Source: Holosporaceae bacterium 'Namur' (GTDB lineage Bacteria; Pseudomonadota; Alphaproteobacteria; Rickettsiales; Midichloriaceae). From it: a stretch of 64,000 nucleotides of DNA. Every line of letters begins with the position of its first letter. Positions within the stretch are counted from its first letter, which is position 1. Positions 33,916 through 43,714 of the stretch are shown here, piece by piece. A program made the position numbers and the translations under genes. The notes below the pieces were generated by a model that ran no database searches, had not been told where the DNA came from, and saw only the letters and a program-made list of their open reading frames with translations. The stretch is taken from the NCBI GenBank assembly GCA_014116815.1, contig JACGYV010000001.1:186001-250000 (forward strand), read 5' to 3'.

Positions 33916-34059
33916 TTGTAAGCTTATAATATTTATATACCTATCAGTTATAAATAATCAAGATAGATTACTTAATTTTTAGTCACAGATATATTTTATA
34001 TTCTCTACAAAAAATAAAAGGCATGCTTTCCTACTTTATAGTAAACCTGAATAGCTTAA

Positions 34060-35229
34060 TTACTCTTCCTCGGAGAAATTACCTTTAAAAAGGTAGATTC
34101 CCAGCTCTTTTCCAAGCACAAAGGCTTCAGTATCACAATTAGTTAATATAAGATGCGTAGAATTTAATGATTCAATTTTTTTATATAATAGATTAAGCAC
34201 CTTTTCTTGTTCCGGATCAATTAATATCTTATCAAACTTTAATTTAATCAGATCAAACCCGAAAACCTCCGCTTCAATAAGTAAAAATATTTTATAATCA
34301 ATATCATTTAAACATATTTTATAACCATGGTTTTGCAGAGTATTCTTAATATCCATAAATTCATCAATATTTTCAAGTACTTCGCTTATGTTAAAGGCAA
34401 TTATAATATTTTTCTTAAATATTTCAGCGATTGCGGAGTCGAAGAGCTCGAATTCTTCAGACTTGAGTGTTGAAAGAGAAATGTTTATAAGGCAGCCTAC
34501 TCCTTCCTCTCCTTTAGCCGCATTGATTAATTGGATTAAAAGTTTAATATCCACAATATCGCATAAATAATTAAATAAATGAGGATTATTGAGGAAGTCT
34601 AAGGTGCGGATTAAATCTTTTCTTAACCGGTTTTTATTAATTTCAATTTCTCTAATAACCATTTTAAAAGAACCCTCATCCGAGTGCATCCATACAGGTG
34701 AGTTATCAGTATAACTTTCCATATCTATTTTTGCCAAAGAATTTTCAAGACAATCGGTTAAAAGATTTGTTATATCAGATTCTATTCCACCGGATAAATT
34801 AAATTCAAAATTATCATTTTGAGCCTGTATTATTTTATCTTCACATCTGGCAAAAAAATCACTCCAGTCGCTTTGAAGATCGTACATTTGGCAAAAGCTG
34901 TTGTTTGCAATTCCAGGGCTTAGGTAAGCTAATTGATCTTCGACAAATAAATAACGCATTTGAAAAATTGCCTCTTCTATTTGTTGTAAATTTGTATTGT
35001 TGCAAATTACGAAAATATCTCCATCCCCGAATGATACTATATCCCCAACACAAGTGCTTAGCTTATCCCTTAAAACATTAAGCGCTATATTAAAATGCTC
35101 CTCATTTTTATGTTGTTCTTCAAGGCTGGCAAGGTTAAAAATTAAACCGATACGGGCATTTTGTTTGGTATACTGATTATTAATTATATTTATTAATTTT
35201 TGCTCTGCTTGGCTTTTATGAATATGCAT
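34060..35229 (-). CDS. Degenerate GGDEF/EAL-like regulatory protein
   Basis: About 389 residues from ATG 35229. An upstream in-frame start at 35310 would overlap ispE and add an atypical hydrophobic leader. The first half reads like a worn-down GGDEF domain: ARIGLIFNLASLEEQ, then CVGDIVSFGDGDIFVIC, with FGDGD in place of GGDEF. The second half reads like an EAL domain without its metal ligands: INISLSTLKSEEFELF, NGHGYKICLNDIDYKIF-like and FDLIKLKFDKILID. Such proteins usually act as effectors or scaffolds rather than cyclic-di-GMP enzymes. The assignment is by fold pattern, so moderate. It follows ispE on the same strand. Confidence 0.55.
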   Translation of the reverse strand: MHIHKSQAEQKLINIINNQYTKQNARIGLIFNLASLEEQHKNEEHFNIALNVLRDKLSTCVGDIVSFGDGDIFVICNNTNLQQIEEAIFQMRYLFVEDQLAYLSPGIANNSFCQMYDLQSDWSDFFARCEDKIIQAQNDNFEFNLSGGIESDITNLLTDCLENSLAKIDMESYTDNSPVWMHSDEGSFKMVIREIEINKNRLRKDLIRTLDFLNNPHLFNYLCDIVDIKLLIQLINAAKGEEGVGCLINISLSTLKSEEFELFDSAIAEIFKKNIIIAFNISEVLENIDEFMDIKNTLQNHGYKICLNDIDYKIFLLIEAEVFGFDLIKLKFDKILIDPEQEKVLNLLYKKIESLNSTHLILTNCDTEAFVLGKELGIYLFKGNFSEEE

Positions 35230-35279
35230 ATTTTCTATATTTAAGAGATATATAACCAGTATATGAAAAGTTTTTTTGA

Positions 35280-36113
35280 TTACAACTCTAACAATTGATA
35301 GTGATACCAAAACTTAGGATAAGTTTTATTTAAATTATATAGCGCCTGCTTAGCTTTTTCCTCATCTGAAAAAATACCGAAACAAGTGCTGCCGCTTCCG
35401 GACATCCTGGATACTATACATCCCGTTTGTTTAGCTATTATATCCAGTGTTTCCGAAACCGGGGGGGCAATGATTAACGCAGGTGCAGTAAGATCGTTTT
35501 TGCCGTAATATATTTGCCCAATCACGGATTTAGCGCTAATTTCCTCCAAATTAGGCGTAAAAGATTTAACGCTTAGTCTATAAACTTCTTTTGTACTGAC
35601 GTTGACGGGAGGCTTAACTAATAATACGGGTAAAGAAATATTAAGTTTTAGGGGTAGGAGCTTTTCTCCTTTGCCTGTAGCAAAAGCACTATTATTGTAT
35701 ATAAAGAACGGAACATCCGCTCCTACATTATAAGCAATATCCGCCATTTCCTTCATGCTTAAATTAAGGTTATATAAAGTATTTACCAGCCTTATGGTGC
35801 TTGCCGCATTACTTGAGCCTCCGCCCATGCCTGCGGCAATCGGGATTTTTTTCTTAATCAGTATTTCTACCGGTTTTAAGGCACCTACATATGCCTCTAT
35901 TGCTTTAAAAGCTTTTAAAGCAATGTTTTCTTCCCTTATTTCAGCATTTTCAGTAATACAGTTTAAGGTTAAAGATTCTTTAATTGCAACTGTATCGCCG
36001 TAATTCAGCAGAGCAAAGTAACTTTCCAGAAGATGGTAGCCCTGCTCATCTCGACCGGTAACATTTAAAAATAAATTTATCTTAGCAAAAGCAATTTCTA
36101 CCGGTTGTGTCAT
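35280..36113 (-). CDS. ispE: 4-diphosphocytidyl-2-C-methyl-D-erythritol kinase
   Basis: IspE phosphorylates CDP-methylerythritol in the MEP pathway to isoprenoids. At 277 residues it belongs to the GHMP-kinase superfamily, with the ATP-binding glycine loop PIAAGMGGGSSNAAST (~90-105), the N-terminal AFAKINLFLNVTGRDEQGYHLLES, and the late GSGSTCFGIF motif. It lies 23 nt downstream of rho on the same strand. It shows the organism makes its own isopentenyl diphosphate. Confidence 0.96.
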   Translation of the reverse strand: MTQPVEIAFAKINLFLNVTGRDEQGYHLLESYFALLNYGDTVAIKESLTLNCITENAEIREENIALKAFKAIEAYVGALKPVEILIKKKIPIAAGMGGGSSNAASTIRLVNTLYNLNLSMKEMADIAYNVGADVPFFIYNNSAFATGKGEKLLPLKLNISLPVLLVKPPVNVSTKEVYRLSVKSFTPNLEEISAKSVIGQIYYGKNDLTAPALIIAPPVSETLDIIAKQTGCIVSRMSGSGSTCFGIFSDEEKAKQALYNLNKTYPKFWYHYQLLEL

Positions 36114-36136
36114 TTTAACTTTCTATGCAAAAATCA

Positions 36137-37732
36137 TTAATGAGATGAACCGCTACCGTTATAAGTATTCATTTGCTCAAAAAATATTTCATTTGATTTA
36201 GTTGATTTTAACTTTCCGATTAGAAATTCAATAGCATCGGTAGAACCCATCGGATTTAATATTTTTCTTAATACCCACATCTTAGAGAGAGTGGATTTAT
36301 CAACTAATAAGTCTTCTTTTCTGGTGCCTGACTTAGATATATCAATTGCCGGGAAAGTACGTTTATCAGCAATTTTACGATCAAGAACAATCTCAGAGTT
36401 GCCGGTGCCTTTAAATTCTTCAAAAATAACTTCATCCATTCTTGATCCGGTTTCAATAAGAGCAGTTGCAATAATAGTAAGTGAACCGCCTTCTTCAATG
36501 TTTCTTGCAGCTCCGAAAAATCTTTTAGGTCTTTGTAAAGCATTAGAATCTACACCGCCGCTTAAAACCTTCCCTGATGAAGGAGCAACGTTGTTATAAG
36601 CGCGTGCAAGTCTTGTAATCGAGTCTAAGAGAATTACTACGTCTTTCTTATGCTCAACTAATCTTTTTGCTTTTTCAATTACCATTTCCGCTAATTGTAC
36701 GTGTCGATTAGACGGTTCATCAAAAGTTGAGCTCACGACTTCCCCTTTTACCGATCTTGCCATATCGGTTACTTCTTCCGGTCTTTCATCAATCAAAAGA
36801 ACGATTAATACGACTTCCGGATGGTTTTCGCTGATTGCATGCGCAATGTTTTGCAGTAAAACAGTTTTACCGGTTCTGGGCGGAGCTACTATTAAAGCCC
36901 TTTGACCTTTCCCGAGCGGAGCTACCATCTCAATTACTCTCGAGCTTAAATCTTTTATCGGCTTATGAGTTTCCAGCCTTATCTTTTCATCCGGATAGAG
37001 GGGAGTAAGGTCTTCAAAGTGGACTCTATGGTGAATGCTTGTGGTTTCATAGGCATTTACAGTATTTACTTTAATTAATGCGAAATATCTTTCACCTTTT
37101 TTCGGCGCCCTTACCGGACCCACTACCGTATCTCCAGTTCGCATACCTAATCTTCTGATTTGGTTCGGTGATACGTAAATATCATCAGGACCGGGAACAT
37201 AATTATTTTCGGATGAGCGTAAAAATCCGTATCCGTCTTGTAAAATTTCCAGCACTCCTTCCCCTATCATTACACCGCCTCTATCAGCAAGACGTTTTAA
37301 GATAACAAAGATAAGGTCATTTTTTGCTAAGCTACTCGGATTTTCAACTTCTAAAGATTCTGCAAGATCCAGAAGCTCGTCAGGAGCTTTTTTCTTTAGA
37401 TCTTTAAGGTGGAATGTCATTTCAGGCTCGGGTTCCTGCTTATCAAATGCCTCTTCTTCACCGTGCCGTTGATTAGGGGCTTTATCTTTTTTATCTAATT
37501 CTAACGTATCACTTTTAGGTTCATTTAAAGTATTATCTAAGGTCTCTTTATCTTCATGCTTCTTTATTACTTCTTCTTGAGCATTTAAAGTTTCTGGTTG
37601 CGGTTCAGGATTAACAGCTTTTAAAATTCGCCTGCGTCTTGGAGATGATCCTTTTTTTTCTGCTTCTCGGGTAATTTTATTATCGTCAGAAATTAGCTCT
37701 TCATTTAATGCTACTTCTTTGTCATGTTTCAT
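36137..37732 (-). CDS. rho: Transcription termination factor Rho, with long N-terminal extension
   Basis: A hexameric RNA helicase. Of 531 residues, the C-terminal ~425 form standard Rho: the Rho N-terminal helical domain, a cold-shock-like RNA-binding domain (DGYGFLRS, ~167-173), Walker A PPRTGKT at 284-290, and the Q- and R-loop regions. The first ~105 residues are a charged, low-complexity extension with a basic [11 protein letters not shown] cluster, of the kind that adds RNA binding in other lineages. The 256-nt leader upstream contains a 16-bp palindrome. ispE follows closely downstream. Confidence 0.95.
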   Translation of the reverse strand: MKHDKEVALNEELISDDNKITREAEKKGSSPRRRRILKAVNPEPQPETLNAQEEVIKKHEDKETLDNTLNEPKSDTLELDKKDKAPNQRHGEEEAFDKQEPEPEMTFHLKDLKKKAPDELLDLAESLEVENPSSLAKNDLIFVILKRLADRGGVMIGEGVLEILQDGYGFLRSSENNYVPGPDDIYVSPNQIRRLGMRTGDTVVGPVRAPKKGERYFALIKVNTVNAYETTSIHHRVHFEDLTPLYPDEKIRLETHKPIKDLSSRVIEMVAPLGKGQRALIVAPPRTGKTVLLQNIAHAISENHPEVVLIVLLIDERPEEVTDMARSVKGEVVSSTFDEPSNRHVQLAEMVIEKAKRLVEHKKDVVILLDSITRLARAYNNVAPSSGKVLSGGVDSNALQRPKRFFGAARNIEEGGSLTIIATALIETGSRMDEVIFEEFKGTGNSEIVLDRKIADKRTFPAIDISKSGTRKEDLLVDKSTLSKMWVLRKILNPMGSTDAIEFLIGKLKSTKSNEIFFEQMNTYNGSGSSH

Positions 37733-37771
37733 AGATTATTATAATCCTCATTAAGTCTATTAAAATTTATA

Positions 37772-37787
37772 CTTAAGCATGCTTAAG
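37772..37787. repeat. Palindrome CTTAAGCATGCTTAAG in the rho/patatin gap
   Basis: A perfect 16-bp palindrome lies 40 nt upstream of the rho start codon. A second half-site (GCTTAAGT, 37845-37852) could pair with ACTTAAGC at 37771-37778 to form a larger stem. It may be an operator or part of a rho leader structure. Confidence 0.5.
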
Positions 37788-37988
37788 CCGAGTCATAAGT
37801 CTAATGGGAGCTTTTATAAGGCGTACCCCTAAAGAGATTGATAGGCTTAAGTCTTTTTATTGATTAAGAAAAAGATATGTTACGCCATTATAATATCTTT
37901 TTAATCTTGAATATGTCAAATCTTTTTTCTGTAAATACTGCTTTTTATTTAATAAAGTCTTCTTGCCTAGTTCATGAAATATATGAAA

Positions 37989-39113
37989 TTAATGATTAGA
38001 AATGTTTCTATCTTCATTCAAAACATCAGCGATTTCTTGTAAAATTTGGTCATTATCTTTTATTATTCGTTCAGCGTATAGTTTAAGAGCGTTCAGATTT
38101 TTTTCGGATATATTGTCTAAATCCCCGTGTTCAGTCTCAATAATCGGTTGAAACCTGAAGTAGTCCGTATGCGGGTTGTTATAATTAAAGGTATAACGCA
38201 TTTCATAATCAGTTACCGCATTAACAGCATACATCATTGTAGGAATAATTTTTTTTGCCCATCCTAAAAAGCCTGAATCTGCAACTTTTTCACGAGCGAT
38301 ATATTTGCCTTTAGCACCATAATTGGTACCTGTACCTAACGAGACTATAAAAAACGGAGTTTTTATCCCGTAAATTTCCGAAGTATATACGGCTGCAGAA
38401 AGGGTAGGGTTATTCACTGATATTCCGCCGTCAATAAATACATGGTTAGAGGTTTTTAATATATTATTAATTTGAGCGGGTTTAAAATATCCGGGTGCCG
38501 CAGAAGTAGCGCGTGCTATATCTTTAAGTAAATAATTCCCTTCCTCTGTTTTACGTGCTTTATGGGTATGGAAGAAAAAAGTTTGATCTCTTTCGATCTC
38601 ATAGGCCGGTATACTTACATTACTTAAAGTATTCTTTAACTGAGTATTACCAAAATATTTACTTAATAATTGTTCTAAATTCTTTTCCGAGTACTTAGCT
38701 CCCCACCAGCCGACACCGCTTTTAACATTTTGCCAAATTGAGTTTTTAAATACTTTGTTACCTAATTCTAAATAGAGTTTAAGTATGTGATCGGCTTGAT
38801 ATTTCGGTTTTCCCCTTTCATCGGGGGTATTTAACAATAAAACTATAATTCCCCCCGTCGAAGTGCCGGTCATTATATCAAAACAATCCGTAAGATGGCG
38901 TCCTTTTTTTAATCTGGATTCCAAATTTTTTAGTACTAATGCCGGAATAATACCTCTAATCCCGCCTCCGTCAATGGAGAGTATTCTAATATGCTTATTT
39001 TTCGTGGGAGTATTTCCTTCTAAAGTTCCGGCAAATGAGTTTGGAATAAGTGCAACAATGCTTAAATAAGCAGCGAGTACAGTGATGCATAAATTACGCA
39101 GATAAACTATCAA
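37989..39113 (-). CDS. Secreted patatin-like phospholipase
   Basis: A patatin-type lipid acyl hydrolase. In the numbering from GTG 39131 it has the oxyanion loop DGGGIRG (54-60), nucleophile S91 in GTSTG, and D234 in the DGG motif, so the Ser-Asp dyad is complete. The N-terminus is a signal-like helix ending NSFAG. TTG 39113 is preferred as start because TAGGAG lies about 7 nt upstream and a compact signal peptide results; the GTG at 39131 has no ribosome-binding site. Rickettsia patatins (Pat1/Pat2) are secreted phospholipase A2 enzymes used in host entry or escape, but the substrate here is unknown. Confidence 0.87.
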   Translation of the reverse strand: MIVYLRNLCITVLAAYLSIVALIPNSFAGTLEGNTPTKNKHIRILSIDGGGIRGIIPALVLKNLESRLKKGRHLTDCFDIMTGTSTGGIIVLLLNTPDERGKPKYQADHILKLYLELGNKVFKNSIWQNVKSGVGWWGAKYSEKNLEQLLSKYFGNTQLKNTLSNVSIPAYEIERDQTFFFHTHKARKTEEGNYLLKDIARATSAAPGYFKPAQINNILKTSNHVFIDGGISVNNPTLSAAVYTSEIYGIKTPFFIVSLGTGTNYGAKGKYIAREKVADSGFLGWAKKIIPTMMYAVNAVTDYEMRYTFNYNNPHTDYFRFQPIIETEHGDLDNISEKNLNALKLYAERIIKDNDQILQEIADVLNEDRNISNH

Positions 39114-39211
39114 CCGATATCTCCTAATCACCCGGGCCGTTACCTTACACTATTAACATGCAAAACTTATTATTTCCAGGTTTAATTGGAAAATGAATTT
39201 ATAAACTAAGA

Positions 39212-40108
39212 TTATAAAAATATCTTACAACAAACGCTATTACCTTTATTTGAATAAACCAGGCTATCAAAACTAATCTGCTTTGAAAGAGCAATCCCTC
39301 TTCCGTTGGGGTCGGTAATCCTACTCGGGTCGATTTCTATATATTTTTGCGGGGAAAAGCCTGAACCTTGATCAATGATAGTAATCGTAATTTCGGTATC
39401 GGTTCTTTCAAATTCAAGTCTGCAAATTTTGTGTTTATATTCTTCTCTTTGTAACCTGGTGTTAATTTCTTCAAGCCATCCCCCTTCAATTAAATACCTT
39501 TTTTTTTCTTCGTAAGTTAGGCCAAGGTTTCCATGTTCAACAGCATTTAACATTAATTCGGTAATTCCCCATAAAACATTTCGTTCTTTCGGGCAGCTAT
39601 TGGAAATTAGCGCGGAAAGCGATTTAACTTCTTCCAAACTTCTGAATTCAAAACTTGCTTTTTTTATAAGTTTTAAGGCGTTTAAGTTCAAGCTTACGGT
39701 ATCAACCAGTGCAGAATATTTCTTTGCACTTTCAAGGGCGGATCTTACTATAGATAACAACAACTCTTTTTGATAAGGCTTACTTAAATAATAAAATGCA
39801 CCCGCTTCTACCCCTTCGCGTACCTCTTCTACGGAAGTCGCCGCTGTTTGCATAATAACCGGAGTAGCTTTGAATTTTTCGGCAGCTTTAATCTTTTTCA
39901 ATAGTGAAATTCCGTCCATATTAGGCATCATGCGATCGAGCACAACTAGGTTTACTTCTTCCTCCTGAAGGATTTCCCAAGCTTTAACCCCATCCTGTGC
40001 AGTAAGTATTTCATACCCTTCTTCTTCAAAGTATTCCAATAAAATATCCAAGTTTAACTCTTCATCATCTACTGCTAAAATTTTTATTCTTTTCTCGTCT
40101 CCGCCCAT
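39212..40108 (-). CDS. Response regulator with C-terminal ATPase (serine-kinase-like) domain
   Basis: A 298-residue fusion. An N-terminal receiver domain has the acidic pair D14-D15, phosphoacceptor D58 in VVLDRMMPNMDG and K110 in YYLSKPY. The C-terminal histidine-kinase-like ATPase domain has the N box ELMLNAVEHGN and G-box DQGSGF. It lacks a phosphoacceptor histidine, so it resembles the RsbW/anti-sigma-type ATPase domains fused to receivers. It ends GNSVCCKIFL. It lies 11 nt downstream of a sensor kinase on the same strand, so the two probably form one pathway. The output target is unknown. Confidence 0.85.
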   Translation of the reverse strand: MGGDEKRIKILAVDDEELNLDILLEYFEEEGYEILTAQDGVKAWEILQEEEVNLVVLDRMMPNMDGISLLKKIKAAEKFKATPVIMQTAATSVEEVREGVEAGAFYYLSKPYQKELLLSIVRSALESAKKYSALVDTVSLNLNALKLIKKASFEFRSLEEVKSLSALISNSCPKERNVLWGITELMLNAVEHGNLGLTYEEKKRYLIEGGWLEEINTRLQREEYKHKICRLEFERTDTEITITIIDQGSGFSPQKYIEIDPSRITDPNGRGIALSKQISFDSLVYSNKGNSVCCKIFL

Positions 40109-40119
40109 TTTGTTCTTAC

Positions 40120-41988
40120 CTATGTTTTAACTATAAAATTATCATCAATTATTGTTGCGCTTAAATCTCTCGGAAGAATGATTTTAAATAAAGCCCCGCC
40201 CTGAAGAGTGTTTTCCGCCCAAATCCTACCCTTATGTATTTTTGTTATATCCAGGCATATTGCAAGCCCGAGCCCGGTACCCCCGCTGCTTTGCTTGGTT
40301 TTACTGCTTTGGTTGAATTTTTGAAAAATTAATTCCAGCTCGCCTTCAGGAATTCCGGTGCCGTAGTCTTTGATGCTAATAATTATTGCCGGGTAAACGT
40401 TGTTTTCCCGTTCATACAATGTATCTTCAATATTAATTTCTATGATAGAATTAGGAGGAGAAAATTTAATTGCATTTGAAAGTAAGTTTATAATAAGTCG
40501 CATTATAAGTTCAGTATCCAATGTTATTTCAGAATTTGATAATTTATTAGAAAAGGAAACATGTAATTGTTTATTTTCTAACAAAGCGGAGAGCTCATTT
40601 AATGACTTATTAATAATATCAATAATATTAGTTGCTTCAAATTTGGTTTTCATTTGGCCGGCTTCCAATTTGGAAAGATCCAGCAGATTGTTAAGAAGTT
40701 TAAGTAATCTATTGCCGCTTGAATATATATTATCAAGATACTTTAGTAGCTTTGATAGGTCTTTCCCTGCATGGTAACGATCCAATATAATTTTTGTATA
40801 ACTTAAAATTGCATGCATGGGAGTACGCAACTCATGTGACATATTAGCCAGAAATTCGCTTTTTGCACGGTTGGCACTTTCAGCTTTTTGCTTAGCTTGA
40901 ATTAATTCCTGGGTATTAGCCTTAAATACTTCGGTAGCTCTGGCGATTTTTCCTATTTCATCAAATCTATGTATGGAAGGTATTTCAAGATTGGTAACTA
41001 TCCTACCTTGGGAAATACTGGTTAAGATTTTAGTAAGGTATGAGAGTGGACGTACTAAATTGTTTGCCGTATAGAAAGAGAGAAATATTGCTATGCTCAA
41101 GCAGATAAGGAATATTACGATAGTAATTTTTATAATTTTTAATGCTTCCAGGTTAATCTTTTTAGTCGGAATTTCTAATGAAAAAAGCCAATTACCTTGG
41201 TAGTCATCAATAGTAATCGGAATAGTTACTTTATATATTTCATCATCTTCTTTGCCCGATTTATGATAAAATTCTTCTTTATCGATATTTATTCCTGTAA
41301 TAAAAATTCCTTGGTCAGTGGAAAGTGAAAGCACTTCATCATTTGAAATTTTTGTTTGTTTAACAATATCTTGTATGCTTGATATATAAATATCTATTCC
41401 GACGAGAGCTATGAATTCTTCATTCATATCATACAGAGGTTTTAAAAAAGTAACCAAATTACGGTTATCTTCCTTTCTTACTACAATATAAAGATGATTA
41501 TTTTTTTTATTAGCTAATTGATATTGCTTTTTATATTCTTGCGTATAGTCCTGTAACTTGTTTTTTATGAATTTATTATCTTTAGCTTTGAGGAGAATAC
41601 GTCCTGTATTTTTACTGTCAGCAGAATTGTTAAGCTGCTGATTATCCTTATCCCATACTATCCAAGCCATATAAACATTCTCTAAATTACCGACCGTATA
41701 ATCGAGAAAAAAGTTAAGCGCATGATCGTTAAGCATACCGGCATTAGACAAACCGCCGATTACTCCGCTTAAATGCTTGATAACATAGCTGACGTTATTA
41801 AGGTGGTTTTGTATTTGATGGGCATGGTAATAAGTATATTTATATGTTTCGCTCTTTGCTTTATCTTTTGAAAATTCCCCGAGCTTTTCGGTAACAAAAA
41901 TAAACACAAATAATGCCGCAATAATAAACGGCAAAATTGTTACAATTAAAATCTTTGTTCTTAAACTCCAATACTTATAAAAAAACAT
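40120..41988 (-). CDS. Membrane sensor histidine kinase with Cache-type sensor and HAMP
   Basis: A 622-residue kinase with a membrane helix (~13-33) and a ~250-residue extracytoplasmic sensor with Cache-like sequence ([24 protein letters not shown]). A second helix (~285-305), a HAMP domain (~306-360) and HisKA with H385 in [14 protein letters not shown] follow. The HATPase domain carries an N box ([10 protein letters not shown]) and GTGLGLAIC. It probably phosphorylates D58 of the adjacent receiver protein. The ligand is unknown. The promoter should lie in the 114-nt gap divergent from the FMN reductase gene. Confidence 0.93.
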   Translation of the reverse strand: MFFYKYWSLRTKILIVTILPFIIAALFVFIFVTEKLGEFSKDKAKSETYKYTYYHAHQIQNHLNNVSYVIKHLSGVIGGLSNAGMLNDHALNFFLDYTVGNLENVYMAWIVWDKDNQQLNNSADSKNTGRILLKAKDNKFIKNKLQDYTQEYKKQYQLANKKNNHLYIVVRKEDNRNLVTFLKPLYDMNEEFIALVGIDIYISSIQDIVKQTKISNDEVLSLSTDQGIFITGINIDKEEFYHKSGKEDDEIYKVTIPITIDDYQGNWLFSLEIPTKKINLEALKIIKITIVIFLICLSIAIFLSFYTANNLVRPLSYLTKILTSISQGRIVTNLEIPSIHRFDEIGKIARATEVFKANTQELIQAKQKAESANRAKSEFLANMSHELRTPMHAILSYTKIILDRYHAGKDLSKLLKYLDNIYSSGNRLLKLLNNLLDLSKLEAGQMKTKFEATNIIDIINKSLNELSALLENKQLHVSFSNKLSNSEITLDTELIMRLIINLLSNAIKFSPPNSIIEINIEDTLYERENNVYPAIIISIKDYGTGIPEGELELIFQKFNQSSKTKQSSGGTGLGLAICLDITKIHKGRIWAENTLQGGALFKIILPRDLSATIIDDNFIVKT

Positions 41989-42102
41989 ATATGAGTTATT
42001 AGTATTATATAATTATAAAGGTACAATAAGTATTTAATTTACGCAAAGTTTATAGTTGATATACTTTAATATATATGAATAACTTATGTAGAAAATAAAA
42101 AT

Positions 42103-42654
42103 ATGGGAAATTTAAGAATTGTTGCTTTTGCGGGAAGCTTAAGAAAAGAATCTTATAATAAAAAGATTTTAGAAATAATAGCCGAAAAGGTTGCCGGGCA
42201 TGATGTAGAGATTAAAGTATTGAATTTAAATGATTATGAGATTCCGCTATTTAACCAGGACATCGAAGATGAAGGGATGCCTTTAAAAACAAAGGAATTT
42301 AAAAAAGAAATTCATAATGCTAATGCAATACTAATTGCTTCTCCGGAATATAATGGGTCTTTTTCGGGAGTATTAAAAAATGCCGTTGATTGGGTATCTC
42401 GCAAGTTAAACCCGAATGAAAGCATGTATGAAGCTTTCGCTAAAAAGCCGGTAGGGTTAGTTGCTGCAAGCCCCGGGGGCTTAGGAGGAATCAGAGGTAT
42501 TATACAGTTGAGGGGAGTAATGTTCGATCTGAAAGCAGCGGTAATGCCTGAATATGCATCAATCTCGGAAGCATACAATATAGATGAGACTAAAACTGCT
42601 AAGCTGGAAGCTTTTGCGAGAAATTATATAGAATTTTGTAAGAAGATAATTTGA
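42103..42654 (+). CDS. NADPH-dependent FMN reductase family flavoprotein
   Basis: A 183-residue flavodoxin-fold protein. The FMN phosphate loop FAGSLRKESYNKK (~8-20) and the ring-binding SPEYNGSFSGVLKNAVDWVSR (~78-98) are standard for the NAD(P)H-dependent FMN reductase/quinone reductase family (SsuE, ChrR, azoreductase types). It probably handles quinone or oxidative stress; the actual acceptor is unknown. It stands alone on the plus strand between a divergent sensor kinase and a tRNA gene. Confidence 0.9.
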   Translation: MGNLRIVAFAGSLRKESYNKKILEIIAEKVAGHDVEIKVLNLNDYEIPLFNQDIEDEGMPLKTKEFKKEIHNANAILIASPEYNGSFSGVLKNAVDWVSRKLNPNESMYEAFAKKPVGLVAASPGGLGGIRGIIQLRGVMFDLKAAVMPEYASISEAYNIDETKTAKLEAFARNYIEFCKKII

Positions 42655-42715
42655 TGTTAATTCTATATGGACAATTACTATATTTCTTGATATAAAATAG
42701 GTTTTAAATTTCCAG

Positions 42716-42792
42716 GGGACCTTAGTTCAGTTGGTTAGAACACACCGCTCATAACGGTGTTGTCGTAGGTTCAAGTCCTACAGGTCCCACCA
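42716..42792 (+). tRNA. tRNA with CAT anticodon (Ile2 or elongator Met)
   Basis: A complete cloverleaf: acceptor GGGACCT/AGGTCCC, D arm TTAGTTCAGTTGGTTAGAA, anticodon stem CACCG/CGGTG around CTCATAA (anticodon CAT), T arm GTAGGTTCAAGTCCTAC, encoded CCA. The sequence recalls tRNA-Ile2, whose C34 is modified to lysidine, but elongator Met tRNA cannot be excluded. It is not an initiator, since the acceptor begins with a normal G-C pair. Confidence 0.92.
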
Positions 42793-42817
42793 TTCCTCTT
42801 ATAGCTGCAAATTAATG

Positions 42818-43492
42818 CTACTCTTTAAGTCTTAGATATAGAACCAGCATGTTAATTATATAAAGTGCGATTAAGCCGAAATAAATTACGCTTTTAAAGT
42901 AAATAGGGAGACCTAATACTATAAATAAAATAAAGTAAAATAAAGAAATACAAACTACTAATTTGAAAAATAACGGACGAACCATTTCAATACTTTTATA
43001 TATTGATTCTTTTACTCCCTTACCTTCAATTAATATTATAAATTCCACCATAGAAAATGCTACTACTGCGATAATCCCGGGAAAAAAATATAATGTCAGG
43101 CCGATATTAATTAAAATTGCTTTTAGAGTACATGCCAAATAAAGGGTAATAAATTTGTTTTTAACAAAAGCTCTTATTCTTTCAAAGCATTGAAAAATAT
43201 TTTTCGGTTTAGATAAAACAACTAAAGTTATAGCGATTACAAACATCGTTTGGTTAAGTAGTATAGTTAGGGCGGTAAATATTATAGGTAGGAGCTTAGC
43301 TTCCTTTAATACTTCAGGGTTCTTGGTAAATGCGGTCAGATATTCGGTAACAGGGTAAATAGCTAAATGAGAGACCATTGAGACAATAATTACCATTATT
43401 CCGATTTGCAAAAAATTTGAGCGAAAAATATTAAGTGATTTTAGTAGCACTTGAATGAGTGTATCTAATGTATTTTTTTCTTGTATGTTCAT
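42818..43492 (-). CDS. Hypothetical multi-pass membrane protein
   Basis: A 224-residue protein with about six hydrophobic helices (near 25-45, 70-95, 110-150, 175-220) and short basic loops. The motif GIIAVVAFSMVEFIILIEGKGVKESIYKSIEMVRP recalls the repeated unit of glycerophosphodiester-phosphodiesterase membrane domains and YciC-type proteins, where a long amphipathic linker joins helix bundles. That similarity is only suggestive. It stands alone between a tRNA gene and glmS. Confidence 0.6.
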   Translation of the reverse strand: MNIQEKNTLDTLIQVLLKSLNIFRSNFLQIGIMVIIVSMVSHLAIYPVTEYLTAFTKNPEVLKEAKLLPIIFTALTILLNQTMFVIAITLVVLSKPKNIFQCFERIRAFVKNKFITLYLACTLKAILINIGLTLYFFPGIIAVVAFSMVEFIILIEGKGVKESIYKSIEMVRPLFFKLVVCISLFYFILFIVLGLPIYFKSVIYFGLIALYIINMLVLYLRLKE

Positions 43493-43714
43493 TTAAATTT
43501 AGAGCCTTTAAACTGCTTATTTTCATAGTTATGATAATACTAAAAATCTTAATTATGAAGCCTTTTAGTGGGATAAGACCTAATTAATATTATTAAGCAA
43601 TCTCCCTGCTAAGCAATATTTGATAAACTATTAATTTACTTTGTTTTATGAGCAGCTTTGTTTCCGATATAGTTACCTTTAATTCCTATATATGCGCTTA
43701 AGCTCCTATAATTA

